NCBI GenBank assembly: GCA_022826905.1
Contig: JAJDUA010000040.1
Span: forward strand, 1-64,000
DNA: 64,000 nt
Reading direction: 5' to 3'
Source of the DNA: Candidatus Dadabacteria bacterium
GTDB lineage: Bacteria; Desulfobacterota_D; UBA1144; Nemesobacterales; Nemesobacteraceae
The notes beneath the pieces were generated by a model. The model saw only the letters and a program-made list of their open reading frames with translations. It did not search any database and was not told where the DNA came from. Made by a program: the position numbers and the translations under genes. Positions 16,554 to 24,994 of the stretch are shown one piece after another (the first letter of the stretch is position 1; each line of letters begins with the position of its first letter).

Positions 16554-17369
16554 ATGAAAAAAGAAAGAAAAGACCAGGCAATAGGAATTTTTGATTCGGG
16601 AATAGGAGGACTTACGGTTTCAAAGGAGATAATGAATCTTCTTTGCGGGGAGAATATCGTATATCTCGGCGATACGGCAAGAGTCCCTTACGGAACGAAA
16701 TCCCAAAGAACCGTAAGAAAATACGTTGAGAGCACCACTAATTTCCTTCTATCAAAAGACATAAAGCTTCTGGTCGTGGCGTGTAACACCGCGTCTGCCT
16801 ACGCTATAGAAATGCTGAAAGAGAATCTTGAAATTCCCGTTGTGGGAGTAGTGGAACCGGGAGCCAAGAAAGCCTCGGAACTCACCGTTAACGGAAAAAT
16901 AGGAGTAATAGGAACCCAGGCTACTATAAAAAGCGGCTCCTACGAGAAAAAACTGCGGGAAATCTGCTCTTCTCCGATCGAGATACTCTCAAGACCCTGC
17001 CCGCTTTTCGTTCCGCTTGCAGAAGAAGGATGGGAAGATGACGAAACCGCCGTCCTCATAGCCGAAAAATATCTTGGAGATCTTAGGAAGTCCGGAATAG
17101 ACGTGTTGATACTAGGCTGCACACACTACCCTATTCTTAAAAACACCATCGCCGGGGTTATGGGAGAAGGGATAAGTCTCGTCGACTCAGCTGAAGAGAC
17201 CGCGAAGCAGACCGGAAACATACTAAGATCCCAGGGGCTGCTAAGAGAAAACGGCAAGGCGCGGGAGATGTCCTTTTACCTTACCGACGATTCGGAAACC
17301 TTCACCTCAATCGCATCCAGGTTCCTCGGAAGACCCATGGAAAAAACGGAAGTCGTCGATATAGTGTGA
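16554..17369 (+). CDS. murI: Glutamate racemase
   Basis: The protein has 271 residues, the usual MurI length. It shows GIFDSGIGGLTV at about residues 11-22, GDTARVPYGTKS near 43, the first catalytic cysteine in VVACNTASAYA near 80, and the second in ILGCTHYPIL near 190. MurI converts L-glutamate to D-glutamate for peptidoglycan. The start ATG has no strong Shine-Dalgarno site (CACAATCAG upstream). It converges on etfA, whose stop is 10 bp away, with no terminator visible between them. Confidence 0.96.
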   Translation: MKKERKDQAIGIFDSGIGGLTVSKEIMNLLCGENIVYLGDTARVPYGTKSQRTVRKYVESTTNFLLSKDIKLLVVACNTASAYAIEMLKENLEIPVVGVVEPGAKKASELTVNGKIGVIGTQATIKSGSYEKKLREICSSPIEILSRPCPLFVPLAEEGWEDDETAVLIAEKYLGDLRKSGIDVLILGCTHYPILKNTIAGVMGEGISLVDSAEETAKQTGNILRSQGLLRENGKAREMSFYLTDDSETFTSIASRFLGRPMEKTEVVDIV

Positions 17370-17378
17370 CGGGTTCCG

Positions 17379-18362
17379 TTACTCGGACAAGGCTTTTTTG
17401 AGCTCTTCTGTAAGCGGGGGAAGAACCTGAAAAAGATCTCCGCAGATTCCATAATCGGATTTCGCGAAAATCGGGGCTTCCGGATCCTTGTTTATGGAAA
17501 CTATCACCTTCGATGAACCCATGCCGGAGAAATGCTGTACAGAACCGGATATGGCAACCGCAACGTAAAGCACGGGAGACACCGCCTTTCCGGTCTGGCC
17601 GACCTGCATGTCATATGGGCAGTATCCCGCGTCGACCGCTGCCCTTGTCGCTCCCGCGGCCGCGCCAAGCAGGTCCGCGAGATCGTATATGTGATTGAAA
17701 TTTTCCTCGCTTGCTAGACCCCTGCCGCCGGAAACCACCCTCTCGGCCTCGGTAAGCTCCGGTCGGTCGGATTCCTTGGTCTTCATCTCAAGTACCTTGA
17801 TCCTTATATCGGCATCCGTAATCCCGGCATCTTCGTTCACCACCTGCCCCGCACCGGCTGACCCTTCCTCCTTAAAGGAATTGGGCCTTACGGTGGCGAT
17901 CATCGCGCTTCCGTCGCCGTTGAACTCCTGTGTGGATATCGCCCTGCTAGAGTGTGAATACCTTTTTATCCTAAGCCTTCCATCGTCGGTCATGCCTATA
18001 TCCACGCAGTCCATGGCAAGCCCAGAGCCCACTCCAGAAGCCACTCTGGGAATGTAATCCTCGGCGAAAGCCGTATTTCCTGAGAGCACAACCGCGGGAG
18101 AGTGCTTCTTTATAAGTTCGCAAAGGGCTTTCACGTAACCGTCGGGATTAAAATCCCTGAGATTGGGATTGTCGACCACGTAAATTTTCTCGGCCCCGTA
18201 GCCCGCAAGTTCGGAAGCCCTGTCCGAAACGCCGCTTCCGAGCAGCACTGCGCAGACAGAACCCCCAAGTTTTCTTCTGGCCTCGGAAAGAACCTCAAAC
18301 GTCACCTTTCTTATCTGTCCGTCAGCCTTTATATCAGCAACAACCCAGATTTCACTACTCAT
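17379..18362 (-). CDS. etfA: Electron transfer flavoprotein subunit alpha
   Basis: The 327-residue protein has the EtfA N-terminal half (VWVVADIK-like start, VLSGNTAFAEDYIPRVAS). The C-terminal FAD-binding domain reads VVSGGRGLASEENFNHIYDL at about 214-233, then GATRAAVDAGYCPYDMQVGQ and GKAVSPVLYVAVAISGSVQHF, and INKDPEAPIFAKSDYGI. Together with EtfB it accepts electrons from acyl-CoA dehydrogenases and passes them to the quinone pool. It lies 55 bp downstream of etfB on the same strand, in the usual order. The two genes should form one operon. Confidence 0.96.
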   Translation of the reverse strand: MSSEIWVVADIKADGQIRKVTFEVLSEARRKLGGSVCAVLLGSGVSDRASELAGYGAEKIYVVDNPNLRDFNPDGYVKALCELIKKHSPAVVLSGNTAFAEDYIPRVASGVGSGLAMDCVDIGMTDDGRLRIKRYSHSSRAISTQEFNGDGSAMIATVRPNSFKEEGSAGAGQVVNEDAGITDADIRIKVLEMKTKESDRPELTEAERVVSGGRGLASEENFNHIYDLADLLGAAAGATRAAVDAGYCPYDMQVGQTGKAVSPVLYVAVAISGSVQHFSGMGSSKVIVSINKDPEAPIFAKSDYGICGDLFQVLPPLTEELKKALSE

Positions 18363-18417
18363 TTAATTCAAGCCTCCTAGCGATACTTCCTGTTAAAGCA
18401 ATCCCGGATGTCCCGGA

Positions 18418-19260
18418 TCATATGACCTTCGCGTCATCTCTCAAAAGCTTAACGAGTTCCCTTGCGGACTCGGCAATCTCGTCCCCCTTGACCGTAGTCT
18501 CGTCGCTTCCCTTTATGATTCTCAGCTTTCTCTGAACTTCGGGAACTTCAAGACTCACTGTTTTTATTTTCGCCCCTGATTTGCCCACGGCATCCCTGCT
18601 GATACCGAGAGAGCCGAAATCCACGTCGTCCAGGGAAACTGTTTTCATCGGTTTTCTCTTCGCTTTCATTATATTGGGAACAGACGCGTAGCGGGGCTCG
18701 TTCATAGCGTCGGGACAGGTTATAAGGGCCGGGAGAGAAACCTCGACGGAAACGCTTCCGCCATCGATCTCTTTCTGGCAGACCAGCTTTTTCTCGTCCG
18801 GCTTTACGTCAATCACCTTGCTTACAAGCGCAAGGTGCGCAATTCCAAGTTCCTCGGCTATCTGTATGCCCACCTGCACGGATTCCTCGTCAATTATCTT
18901 CATTCCCGTGAAAATCAGATCCACCCCCTCGACATTTCCAAGTTCCGACGCGACTAGTTTCGAAATGACAAGAGAATCCACGGTCTCTCCGAGAGCCTCA
19001 TCCGAAATATGCACCGCGGAATCGGCGCCCATCGCAAGCCCCTGAAGCAACGCCTGCGAGGCGCGTTGCGGGCCCGCTGTGATCAGAACAACTTCGCCCC
19101 CGTATGCTTCCTTGGTCCTTATGGCTTCCTCAACGGCGAACTCGTCATAAGGATTCATGATCCATTTCATGCCTTCTGCGTCTATGGAATCGCCGGAGGA
19201 ACCGACCTTTATCCTCGCTTCGGTGTCCTGCGTCTGTGTTATAAAAACCACTATCTTCAC
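18418..19260 (-). CDS. etfB: Electron transfer flavoprotein subunit beta
   Basis: The 280-residue protein has the EtfB pattern: MKIVVFITQTQDTEARIKV at the start, WIMNPYDEFAVEEAIRTKEA at about residues 34-53, then GADSAVHISDEALG and DLIFTGMKIIDEESVQVGIQ. The last third has PALITCPDAMNEPRYASVPN and a basic MKAKRKPMKTV, then a C-terminal arm. It binds AMP and the alpha subunit. The partner etfA follows. A GGAGGTAGTATCAG leader lies just upstream of the start. Confidence 0.96.
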   Translation of the reverse strand: MKIVVFITQTQDTEARIKVGSSGDSIDAEGMKWIMNPYDEFAVEEAIRTKEAYGGEVVLITAGPQRASQALLQGLAMGADSAVHISDEALGETVDSLVISKLVASELGNVEGVDLIFTGMKIIDEESVQVGIQIAEELGIAHLALVSKVIDVKPDEKKLVCQKEIDGGSVSVEVSLPALITCPDAMNEPRYASVPNIMKAKRKPMKTVSLDDVDFGSLGISRDAVGKSGAKIKTVSLEVPEVQRKLRIIKGSDETTVKGDEIAESARELVKLLRDDAKVI

Positions 19261-19304
19261 CTGATACTACCTCCATGCTGGACTGATTTAATAGAGATGA
19301 AAAT

Positions 19305-19336
19305 CTAAAAAAAAGGAGCGGGAAAGCTCACTCCTT
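19305..19336 (-). terminator. Intrinsic terminator on the minus strand
   Basis: Read on the minus strand, GGAGTG, an 8-base loop and CGCTCC form a 6-bp stem with one G-T pair. The stem is followed by a run of eight T. It lies 150 bp past the stop of the binding-protein gene at 19483 and just before etfB, so it would end that transcript and insulate etfBA. Confidence 0.6.
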
Positions 19337-19482
19337 GCTAGGGGTATCATTATAAATACTAGGGAGTTGCTGTCAAGAATCGCAAACCTCCCTGCAGATA
19401 GTCATCCTCCGGAGAAAAACCCGACTTCCATCCGCACTGCGTGCGCCCGGAATCATCGTTGTTCCGAGACTCAGGATCGCTG

Positions 19483-21393
19483 CTATAGATCGGTTCGATA
19501 AAGGTAGCGGATATCCCAAAGCCCGTACAACGTGGGTGTCGTGTTGCCGAAGACGTTTCGGAGCGCCCTCAGCCGTTCCGGACTTGTCGTGTAGACAAGC
19601 GGCACGTTCTCGGCAGCGATTTCCTGGGCACGATGGTAGAGCGCCACTCGTTCGCTGCGATCCAGCTCTTGGCTCGCCCTCACGTAAAGGCGGTCTATTT
19701 CGGCTTCCCAGTCCGTTGCCGGCTGCGGCTGATTCGGATACCAAAGGTGCAGATTCTCACTGCTGTGCCAGAGGACAATTCCGGAATACGGATCCGTTCC
19801 GCCTCCGAAACCCATGACCATAGCTTCCCAGTCATAGGAACGTGTCAACTGGGAGACGAGTTCGCGGAACTCGACCAGCCTGAAATCCGCCTTGACGCCG
19901 ATCTCCTCGAGACCCTGCTGGACGATCATCCCAACCCTTTCACGTACGCTGTTTTGGGTGTTGGTTACAAGCGAGAACGCGATCATATTGCCCGCGTCGT
20001 CCTCGCGGATCCCGTCCCCGTCAGAATCAACCCAGCCGAGGCTATCGAGGATGCGGTTGGCTTCAGCGATATCGTACTCGTACCGTCGCACGTCGGGATT
20101 GTGGAAATCGCCCGCGGACGGACTGATCGAGGACCACTGCGGGTAGCCGAGACCGTGATGTACGTCGCGTATGATCGCCTCTTTATCAACAATGTGCGCG
20201 ACAGCCCGACGGAACTGAGTATTCCGGAACCACTTAAGCTTGTCGGCCGCTACATACGGCTCCATTGTATCCGGGTTTTCGCCAAGATTCATGTTAAAAG
20301 TCAGAAACGTCGACCCTAAGGCTGGGCCCCTTCTGTAGATCGTGAAATTTCCCTCCGCCTGCAGCGGTTCGAGCTCCGCAAACTCCTTGCCCAGCACGTC
20401 ATGACTATCTGAATCTCCGTCCTTGAACCTGACGAGTTCGGTCTCTAGATCCGGGACGATAAGGTGAACGATTCTGTCCAGGTACGGTAAGCTGCCGCCC
20501 GCGCCATCCTTGAGCCAGTAGTTCGGGTTGCGGCTCAGGACCACGTGTTCTTTGGGGACATAGCGCTCTATGATAAAAGGACCGGTGCCCACAACTTCGG
20601 CCGGGTCCGTGTCGATGTCCCATACCTCGTTGAAAGTGCCGTCGTCCACGTACGGTTCCAGAATGTGCTTGGGATAAATAGCGGTACCCATGGAGCGTAG
20701 GAAAGGAGCGAACGGTACCGGTAAAACGCACTGTACTGTATAGTCGTCAAGCACCGTAACGGTCATCCTCGCTTCCGTCCAAGTTCCGGTAGCCTCGTCA
20801 AGAAACCGGAAGTTGAATGTCGCCCGGTCGCTGGAGCCTATTTCCTCGTTGTAGATGATGCGGTTGAATGTGAACTCCACATCATGCGCCGTAAAAGGTA
20901 TTCCGTCGTGCCACGTCACGTCCTTGCGCAGGGAGAAGGTCCAGGTCAGGCCGTCATCCGAATGGGTCCAGGACTCGGCCAGTGATGGTTCGATTCCGTC
21001 AGTGAGCCAGGAGATCTCGGTCAGGCCCTCGAAGAGATACCCCAGGACTTCTGTCGACCCGGAATCATCCGCAAGAGCAAGGTTCAGGGTAAGCGGTTCT
21101 GCAGTGGTCGCGATCGTCAGGACCCCGCCGGTCTCCCCAATCGTGTACTCAAACGCCTCGGCATTTTTTCTGAGCTGATCGGCGATGCTGCCCGGATCGT
21201 CGCTGTCGTTGAAGCAGGCAAGCAGCATCAATGTTACGAAAACGGTAAAAAGAATGCCAACCTGACTGCATGACTTCCGCCATCGCCTTTGCGGGTAAGA
21301 AGTACAACCCCCTCTAAGTTCACGATATGAAGAATTGTCGGTGCCGATATAACCTTGTGAATTTCGCCGGTGCAACATGGCTGCCATCTCCAT
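19483..21393 (-). CDS. ABC transporter substrate-binding lipoprotein, family 5 (peptide/nickel type)
   Basis: The protein has up to 636 residues. A basic N-terminus is followed by VGILFTVFVTLMLLAC, a hydrophobic segment ending in a lipobox, with the acylated Cys near residue 59. The mature part is a family-5 binding protein: SLAESWTHSDDGLTWTFSLR near 147, VTWHDGIPFTAHDVEFTFNR near 169, and VGTGPFIIERY near 268. A DSDGDGIRED loop near 473 may bind calcium. The long basic leader before the membrane segment is unusual, so the true start may be internal. Such proteins deliver peptides or other solutes to an ABC importer, but no permease or ATPase genes are beside it. It stands alone, with its own terminator. 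Confidence 0.85.
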   Translation of the reverse strand: MEMAAMLHRRNSQGYIGTDNSSYRELRGGCTSYPQRRWRKSCSQVGILFTVFVTLMLLACFNDSDDPGSIADQLRKNAEAFEYTIGETGGVLTIATTAEPLTLNLALADDSGSTEVLGYLFEGLTEISWLTDGIEPSLAESWTHSDDGLTWTFSLRKDVTWHDGIPFTAHDVEFTFNRIIYNEEIGSSDRATFNFRFLDEATGTWTEARMTVTVLDDYTVQCVLPVPFAPFLRSMGTAIYPKHILEPYVDDGTFNEVWDIDTDPAEVVGTGPFIIERYVPKEHVVLSRNPNYWLKDGAGGSLPYLDRIVHLIVPDLETELVRFKDGDSDSHDVLGKEFAELEPLQAEGNFTIYRRGPALGSTFLTFNMNLGENPDTMEPYVAADKLKWFRNTQFRRAVAHIVDKEAIIRDVHHGLGYPQWSSISPSAGDFHNPDVRRYEYDIAEANRILDSLGWVDSDGDGIREDDAGNMIAFSLVTNTQNSVRERVGMIVQQGLEEIGVKADFRLVEFRELVSQLTRSYDWEAMVMGFGGGTDPYSGIVLWHSSENLHLWYPNQPQPATDWEAEIDRLYVRASQELDRSERVALYHRAQEIAAENVPLVYTTSPERLRALRNVFGNTTPTLYGLWDIRYLYRTDL

Positions 21394-21405
21394 TGCTTAA
21401 AAAGT

Positions 21406-21460
21406 TTGATCTTTTTTCAAAGATGCCCTACTCTATTGAGTAAAAATTCTCAATAGAGTA
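21406..21460 (+). promoter_or_regulatory. Promoter with a 12-bp perfect inverted repeat over the -10 and start region
   Basis: TTGATC at 21406-21411 and TACTCT at 21429-21434 lie 17 bp apart. A perfect inverted repeat, TACTCTATTGAG at 21429-21440 and its inverse at 21449-21460, begins on the -10 element and runs to 8 bases before the ATG of the ATPase gene. It could be a repressor site, or a hairpin at the start of the mRNA that hides the ribosome site. No Shine-Dalgarno sequence is visible. Confidence 0.45.
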
Positions 21461-21467
21461 AAAATCC

Positions 21468-22736
21468 ATGGAAACATATATACGCCCTATAATATCAGAT
21501 GTCATCAGATACCTGAACCAAGAACCGAGATTCATCACAATTGTTACCGGACCTCGCCAGTCAGGCAAAACCACCCTTATTCTACAAGCACTGGACCAAG
21601 TAGAGATACGCAGTCTGTATCTACTTGTAGGCGAACCGAATTTAGCCCCGTCCCATCTGTCATCCGATACCGAGCGAGGGTCTGCCACCACATCAGATAA
21701 AAACAATATTATCAGCGAGGAAAAAGACTCAATGTGGCTCATAAGGAAATGGGAACAGGCCAGGAGAGAGGCCCGGCGTTTGGAGCAAGGATTTATTTTA
21801 GTGCTTGATGAAATTCAGAAAATACCCAACTGGTCCGAAACGGTTAAGGGTCTATGGGACGCAGACAGGCGAAATGATTGTCCTCTGCGCGTTGTTCTTC
21901 TGGGTTCCGCACCACTTATTATGCAGACTGGTCTGACGGAAAGTCTTGCCGGACGTTTTTTTCCCATCCGCCTAACCCACTGGTCGTTTACGGAAATGTC
22001 CTCCGGGTTTGATTTCGACCTTCAGAGTTACATCTATTTCGGAGGCTACCCCGGTGTCGCACCGCTGGTTCACAGGCAAGAAGACTGGCAGCGGTATGTT
22101 TCCGGCGCCCTGATTGAACCTAACATCGAGCGAGACATTCTTTCGTTGCGGCGCGTAGACAAACCGGCTTTACTGAAAAGACTGTTTCAACTGAGTGCCC
22201 AGTATTCGGGACAGATACTCTCATACAACAAAATGCTTGGTCAGCTAAAAGATGCCGGAAATACAACTACCTTGGCCCACTACCTAGGCCTGCTTTCAAA
22301 AGCCGGTCTTATTACTGGTCTTGAGAAGTACTCAGGCGCCAGTCTCCGCAGCAGAGCGTCAAGTCCAAAACTTAACGTGCTGAATACGGCGCTTATGTCC
22401 GCTTGTTCTGAATACACGTTTGAGGAAGCAAAGGCGGACCGGAGTTTCTGGGGACGGCTTGTCGAGAGTGCCATAGGCGCCCACCTCTTTAACACCGGAA
22501 TACAGGATAATATCAGCGTTTATTACTGGAGAGATAAAAACCATGAGGTGGATTTTGTTATTAAACGCGGCCCTAAGGTCGCCGCTTTTGAAGTCAAAAG
22601 CGGAGTGCGAAAGGCAAATATAAGCGGACTGAAGGAGTTTGAGAAACGGTTTAAACCCAAAAGCCGCCTATTGGTCGGCGAAGGTGGAATTCCTGTTGAA
22701 GAATTTTTGTCGGTCCCCGCAAGGGATTGGCTTTAA
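21468..22736 (+). CDS. AAA ATPase with C-terminal DUF4143 domain
   Basis: The 422-residue protein has an AAA_14-type ATPase at the N-terminus: Walker A TGPRQSGKTTLI at about residues 25-36 and Walker B FILVLDEIQKIPNWSE near 106. LRVVLLGSAPLIM follows near 143, then SLAGRFFPIRLTHWSFTEM. The C-terminal DUF4143 domain ends with EVDFVIKRGPKVAAFEVKSG near 360-379, a PD-(D/E)xK-like Asp...ExK pattern. Proteins of this kind are common in scattered, mobile positions across bacteria; their biological role is not established. The gene stands alone with its own promoter and inverted repeat. Nothing nearby suggests a partner. Confidence 0.85.
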   Translation: METYIRPIISDVIRYLNQEPRFITIVTGPRQSGKTTLILQALDQVEIRSLYLLVGEPNLAPSHLSSDTERGSATTSDKNNIISEEKDSMWLIRKWEQARREARRLEQGFILVLDEIQKIPNWSETVKGLWDADRRNDCPLRVVLLGSAPLIMQTGLTESLAGRFFPIRLTHWSFTEMSSGFDFDLQSYIYFGGYPGVAPLVHRQEDWQRYVSGALIEPNIERDILSLRRVDKPALLKRLFQLSAQYSGQILSYNKMLGQLKDAGNTTTLAHYLGLLSKAGLITGLEKYSGASLRSRASSPKLNVLNTALMSACSEYTFEEAKADRSFWGRLVESAIGAHLFNTGIQDNISVYYWRDKNHEVDFVIKRGPKVAAFEVKSGVRKANISGLKEFEKRFKPKSRLLVGEGGIPVEEFLSVPARDWL

Positions 22737-22955
22737 AGTTTACGGATTATTCTCCCTCTCCTCTTTTTCCACGCCCCTGCCCGGCATGCTTCCCGCAGCC
22801 ATCCAGTTTTTTCCTGTCTGGATTTTTTCTTCTTTTGCGTACAATATATTGGGAATTACATGTATCTAGGCATTGCTTTTTCCGTCGCTTTTCGGATCAC
22901 TTAATTTCTGGTTTTTCGTTTTTTGAATGATTTCGGGAAAAAGGAGATTCCATAG

Positions 22956-23408
22956 ATGAAAATTGCTATTGGAAGTGATGAAAAAAACGCCCTGACCGAT
23001 GAGGTAATAGAGGAGCTTCGCAAAAGAGACATGGAAGTTGAGCTCTTCGGACCACTCGCGGACGAGAATGTGGAATGGGCCGAGGTCGCAGAGCAGGTGG
23101 CCGAGAGGGTTTCTAAAAAAGAGTGCGACCAGGGAATCCTGTTCTGCTCGACGGGAACGGGGGTAAGCATTGCCGCAAACAAGGTCCCCGGAATCCGGGC
23201 GGCTCTGTGCACGGACTCAAAAACGGCCTCGGGAGCGCGCAAGTGGAACGACGCAAACATACTCGCCATGAGCCTGCGTCTGATATCCCCAGACGTAGCC
23301 AGGGAAATCCTCGACGCCTGGTTCCAGAGTGAACCTGAACCTTCGGAAAGGGAGAACATAGAAAAAGTGGCCGGAATCGAATCGAAGTACCGCAACCGGA
23401 CGGACTGA
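22956..23408 (+). CDS. RpiB/LacA/LacB-family sugar-phosphate isomerase homologue (divergent)
   Basis: The 150-residue protein has the RpiB fold and length: MKIAIGSDEKNAL start, then DQGILFCSTGTGVSIAANK at about residues 58-76, VPGIRAALCTDSKTA, and NDANILAMSLRLISPDVARE. RpiB interconverts ribose-5-phosphate and ribulose-5-phosphate. Here the usual Asp-His pair after GSD is replaced by EK, and the catalytic His of the CHD motif is Thr (CTD). The active-site Cys before the TGTG loop is kept. Substrate and activity are therefore uncertain. A GGAG site precedes the start. asd begins 7 bp downstream, so it probably leads the asd-dapA operon. Confidence 0.8.
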   Translation: MKIAIGSDEKNALTDEVIEELRKRDMEVELFGPLADENVEWAEVAEQVAERVSKKECDQGILFCSTGTGVSIAANKVPGIRAALCTDSKTASGARKWNDANILAMSLRLISPDVAREILDAWFQSEPEPSERENIEKVAGIESKYRNRTD

Positions 23409-23415
23409 TCAGAAA

Positions 23416-24447
23416 ATGGAAAGAAAGGAAAAATACAACGTGGCGATAGCAGGAGCCACGGGCGCCGTGGGACAAGAGATGATGCAGATACTCGAGGAGA
23501 GAAATTTCCCCGTGGGAGAACTGCGCCTTCTCGCTTCTGAGCGCTCCCAAGGGAGAAGATACAGTTTCTGCGGAAGGAAGATAACCGTTTCGGTGCTGGG
23601 CGATGACTCCTTTCGTGGCATAGACATAGCTCTTTTTTCCGCTGGCTCCGAAAGAAGCAGAAAATACGCAGACTGTGCCGTCGCAAGCGGGGCGGTGGTT
23701 ATCGACAACAGTTCGGCATTCAGGATGGATCCCGAAATTCCCTTGGTAGTACCTGAGATAAACGCCCAGGCGACCGCGCTTCACGAAAAGAAAGGAATAG
23801 TTGCCAACCCCAACTGCACGACCGCGGTGGCCGTCATGGCGCTTAAGCCCATTCATGACGTATCAAGAATAAAAAGGGTGGTAGCGACGAGCTTTCAGGC
23901 GGTCTCGGGAGCGGGGGCCGGCGGGATAGCGGAGCTTGAAAACCAGGTGCGAAGCTGGTCCGAGAACAAAGAGCCCCCGCAGGAAACAAACACGTTTCCC
24001 CACCAGATAGCCTTTAACGTGATCCCTCATATAGACTCCTTTACGGAGAGCGGCTACACGAAGGAAGAAATGAAGCTTCACAACGAAACGCGCAAGATAC
24101 TGGGGGATGACTCCATAGTCCTCACGGCGACGACCGTGAGGGTTCCGGTTTTCCGGTCCCACTCGGTTTCACTTAATCTGGAAACGGAAAAAAAAGTGAC
24201 TGTCGAGGAGGCAAGGGAGGCAATCAGAAATTTTCCCGGGGTCTCGCTCTTTGACGACCCGGAGAATTCTGACTACCCGATGCCGGTTGAAAGCTCCGGG
24301 AAAGACGACTGCTTTATCGGAAGAATCAGGGAGGACTACACGGTCAAAAACGGTCTTTCCCTGTGGGTAAGCGGAGACCAGTTAAGGAAGGGCGCGGCTC
24401 TTAACGCAGTGCAGATAGCGGAGCTTCTGGTCAGAAACCATGTCTGA
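23416..24447 (+). CDS. asd: Aspartate-semialdehyde dehydrogenase
   Basis: The 343-residue protein has the NAD(P)-binding loop VAIAGATGAVGQEM near residues 9-22. VVIDNSSAFRMDPEIPLVVP lies near 94, and the catalytic cysteine is in VANPNCTTAVAVMAL near 134. The substrate-binding region is FQAVSGAGAGGIAEL, and the closing motif is SLWVSGDQLRKGAALNAVQI. The enzyme makes aspartate semialdehyde for lysine, diaminopimelate, threonine and methionine. It overlaps the next gene by 8 bp, and dapA follows that, so these genes supply diaminopimelate together. Confidence 0.96.
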   Translation: MERKEKYNVAIAGATGAVGQEMMQILEERNFPVGELRLLASERSQGRRYSFCGRKITVSVLGDDSFRGIDIALFSAGSERSRKYADCAVASGAVVIDNSSAFRMDPEIPLVVPEINAQATALHEKKGIVANPNCTTAVAVMALKPIHDVSRIKRVVATSFQAVSGAGAGGIAELENQVRSWSENKEPPQETNTFPHQIAFNVIPHIDSFTESGYTKEEMKLHNETRKILGDDSIVLTATTVRVPVFRSHSVSLNLETEKKVTVEEAREAIRNFPGVSLFDDPENSDYPMPVESSGKDDCFIGRIREDYTVKNGLSLWVSGDQLRKGAALNAVQIAELLVRNHV

Positions 24448-24967
24448 GAGAGGTGTTTTGAAAAAGCTTTCGGATTTTTTCCTTGCGCCACCAAGGATCG
24501 ACTCCGATGAACTGAAGGAACTGCTCGGGGAAGACGATTCCGTGCTGCTCACGGTTCAGACCCTCAGCTGTACTTACAAACCGAGGGCGTGGATAGACAG
24601 AAACACTTTTTTCAGAAGCATACTGATGCTTACGAAGAAAAGGGTCCTGATACTTAAAAACAGTTCCAAAGCGAACGTTCTCAGGGACATAGAGCTTGAC
24701 ACCATAACGCATCACAAGTTCGGTTCCACCAGAAGCAAGGGACTCAAGTTTGAAATAAAAACGGTTGACGCGGAAGACTCGATAATGTTTCACCAGCAGT
24801 ACAGCAAAGAGTTTGAGGAGCTCTCGGGGAAATTTGAAGAGGTGATGGCCGAGGCCATCGAACTCTCCTCCGGGACCGGGGAGACTTTCTTCTGCATGCA
24901 CTGCGGAGCAAGGATTCCCGCCGCGAGCGTCTTCTGTTCTTCCTGCGGTAAAAAAGTTAAGGTATAG
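24440..24967 (+). CDS. Hypothetical protein with PH-like domain and C-terminal zinc ribbon
   Basis: The 175-residue protein is not one I can name. Residues 20-140 look like a bacterial PH-type domain: FFRSILMLTKKRVLILKN near 54, then LRDIELDTITHHKFGSTRSK and FEIKTVDAEDSIMF. This resembles the YokE/bPH group that binds lipids or proteins. The end is a four-cysteine zinc ribbon, CMHCGARIPAASVFCSSCGK, at about residues 152-171. It starts inside the last codons of asd and precedes dapA by 27 bp, so it is co-transcribed with the diaminopimelate genes, although nothing suggests an enzymatic role there. Confidence 0.72.
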   Translation: MSERGVLKKLSDFFLAPPRIDSDELKELLGEDDSVLLTVQTLSCTYKPRAWIDRNTFFRSILMLTKKRVLILKNSSKANVLRDIELDTITHHKFGSTRSKGLKFEIKTVDAEDSIMFHQQYSKEFEELSGKFEEVMAEAIELSSGTGETFFCMHCGARIPAASVFCSSCGKKVKV

Positions 24968-24994
24968 CAGAGCCTTTCGGGACGGAGAAATATA

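Noticed and set aside
19633-20319. Plus-strand open frame of 228 codons
   Set aside because: It mirrors the family-5 binding protein on the minus strand, which has clear motifs.
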